A DNA stretch of 5,265 bases, taken from NCBI GenBank assembly GCA_902796535.1, contig CADBPL010000229.1, positions 1 to 5,265 of the forward strand, read 5' to 3'. Each line of letters begins with the position of its first letter. The stretch's first letter is position 1. The stretch comes from Oscillospiraceae bacterium (GTDB taxonomy: Bacteria; Bacillota; Clostridia; Oscillospirales; Acutalibacteraceae). The notes under the pieces are model-generated. The model was not told the DNA's origin. It did no database searches and saw only the letters and a list, made by a program, of their open reading frames with translations. Positions 4,451 through 5,265 of the stretch are shown here, piece by piece. The position numbers and the translations under genes are program-made.

Positions 4451-5265
4451 ATGGAAAAGCTCACGGCATTTTTCACAACACTCGTTCTCATCATCACGCA
4501 CTGGGCGGGGCTCGCGCCCGTGACCGTGTCCGACGGCTATGAGCTGACCGGAACCGACCGGCTCAACCCCTTTGTTTCCATTTTCAGCGGGCAGGGGCTT
4601 TGCTGCGACGGCGAGCACTTTTACGCCTCCGGCTCGCTGACCGGCGTGGGGTTCACCGGCCTTGCCAGATTCGACCTGAATATGCACGTGCAAAAGGTCA
4701 AGGCCATGGCGCTGCCTAAGGAACTGAAAGAAAAATACGGCAGCGACCACATCGGCGGCATCGACTGCGCGGGCGGTTTGATCTACGCGCCGGTGGAGGG
4801 CGAAGGTTATGTGCACGACCTGATCGTGCTGTATAACTGCGAAACGCTTCGCTACACGGGCACCTATTACGACCTGAGCAGCAGCGAACGCTTTGGCGAC
4901 GGCATCCCGTGGTGCGCGGTCGATGAAGAGGCCGGGCTGCTTTACACCTCCCGGTTCGACAATGTGAAGGAAATCTATCAGTACGACCTGAAAACGATGG
5001 AATACGTCGGTTCGATCCCGCTCGATCAGGAGCTGTTCCGCCTGCAGGGCGGCTCGGTGTATGACGGCAAACTCTACCTCTCCTACGACGTGAAGCACAG
5101 CGCGGATGAGATCCTTTGGGCGGTCGATCTGAAAACCGGCCGCGTCGAGCAGGCGTTGACACGCCATATCCCGAATTACGACAACGAGGCGGAGGACGTT
5201 TGCGTCTATCCCCTGCCGGACGGCTCACTGTTCCACTTTTCCGATTATGACAAGCTCATCAGCAC
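4451..5265 (+). CDS. Predicted exported beta-propeller protein of unknown function (partial at 3' side)
   Basis: The frame starts at ATG 4451 and stays open to the window edge, giving 271 residues without a stop. The N-terminus (MEKLTAFFTTLVLIITHWAG) is a signal peptide or membrane anchor with a short, weakly charged N-region. The rest shows blade-like units about every 50 residues: GLCCDGEHFYASGSL (49-63), GGIDCAGGLIYAPVEGE (102-118), WCAVDEEAGLLYTSRFD (154-170), GGSVYDGKLYLSYD (200-213) and DVCVYPLPDGSLFHFSD (249-265). Strand pairs such as EIYQYDLKTMEYVGSI and ILWAVDLKTGRVEQ alternate with them. This is typical of six- or seven-bladed propellers related to YVTN/quinoprotein-type repeats. 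No catalytic residues can be named. It is divergent from the phosphoesterase gene and shares its 159-bp upstream region, so a linked role outside the cell is plausible but unproven. Confidence 0.9.
   Translation, partial: MEKLTAFFTTLVLIITHWAGLAPVTVSDGYELTGTDRLNPFVSIFSGQGLCCDGEHFYASGSLTGVGFTGLARFDLNMHVQKVKAMALPKELKEKYGSDHIGGIDCAGGLIYAPVEGEGYVHDLIVLYNCETLRYTGTYYDLSSSERFGDGIPWCAVDEEAGLLYTSRFDNVKEIYQYDLKTMEYVGSIPLDQELFRLQGGSVYDGKLYLSYDVKHSADEILWAVDLKTGRVEQALTRHIPNYDNEAEDVCVYPLPDGSLFHFSDYDKLIS

Noticed and set aside
4415..5167. A 250-codon minus-strand open frame in the right end of the window
   Set aside because: The plus strand here has an extended -10 promoter, a ribosome binding site at ideal distance, a signal-like N-terminus and regular propeller repeats. 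The minus frame shows none of these and would overlap the promoter.
4716..5228. A 170-codon minus-strand open frame, Arg/Pro/Ser-rich
   Set aside because: This composition is typical of an out-of-frame reading of GC-rich coding DNA, and it lies inside the propeller gene.
1..5265. CRISPR array, tRNA, rRNA, transposase or insertion-sequence ends
   Set aside because: No regularly spaced direct repeats, cloverleaf-like sequence, rRNA segments or transposase-like coding sequence were seen.

Overview
The window looks like chromosomal DNA of a low-to-moderate-AT gut clostridium (Oscillospiraceae/Ruminococcaceae-like Firmicute). The reasons are G/C-rich third codon positions, strong AGGAGG-type ribosome binding sites, consensus sigma-A promoters, Gram-positive signal peptides, and secreted proteins built from modules common in gut Clostridia (metallophosphoesterase, FIVAR-like helices, dockerin, Listeria-Bacteroides repeat, Ig-like group 2). 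This assignment is inference from style and domain content; no taxonomic marker is complete here.

Layout. 1-191 (+) is the last 62 codons of an elongation factor G-like GTPase. 192-346 is a transcription barrier of three hairpins: two facing the EF-G gene and one facing the opposite gene. 347-1591 (-) encodes a 414-residue secreted multi-module surface protein with no visible catalytic domain and an unusual aromatic hydrophobic C-terminal tail. 1592-1870 holds its ribosome binding site, a GC-rich leader of about 150 nt that can fold, a consensus promoter, and the terminator of the next gene. 1871-4291 (-) encodes an 806-residue secreted calcineurin-like phosphoesterase. It carries a three-fold repeated segment that looks like a beta-prism, a FIVAR-like helical module, a dockerin and a C-terminal amphipathic tail. 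4292-4450 is a compact divergent promoter region. 4451-5265 (+) is a predicted exported beta-propeller protein that runs off the window; its frame is open at the right edge.

Each gene seems to be its own transcription unit: every gene whose 5' end is visible has a consensus promoter with a 17-bp spacer, and every gene whose 3' end is visible has a hairpin terminator. The phosphoesterase and the propeller gene are divergently transcribed from one 159-bp spacer. This suggests, without proving, a shared extracellular role. Three of the four proteins are predicted to leave the cytoplasm. The dockerin raises the possibility that the phosphoesterase docks on a cohesin-bearing scaffold, but no cohesin is present here.

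The strongest candidates for something undescribed are the three-repeat (D/E)LN...IY segment inside the phosphoesterase, the two different C-terminal tails (possible anchoring or sorting signals), and a near-identical terminator hairpin used by two unrelated genes in opposite orientations.
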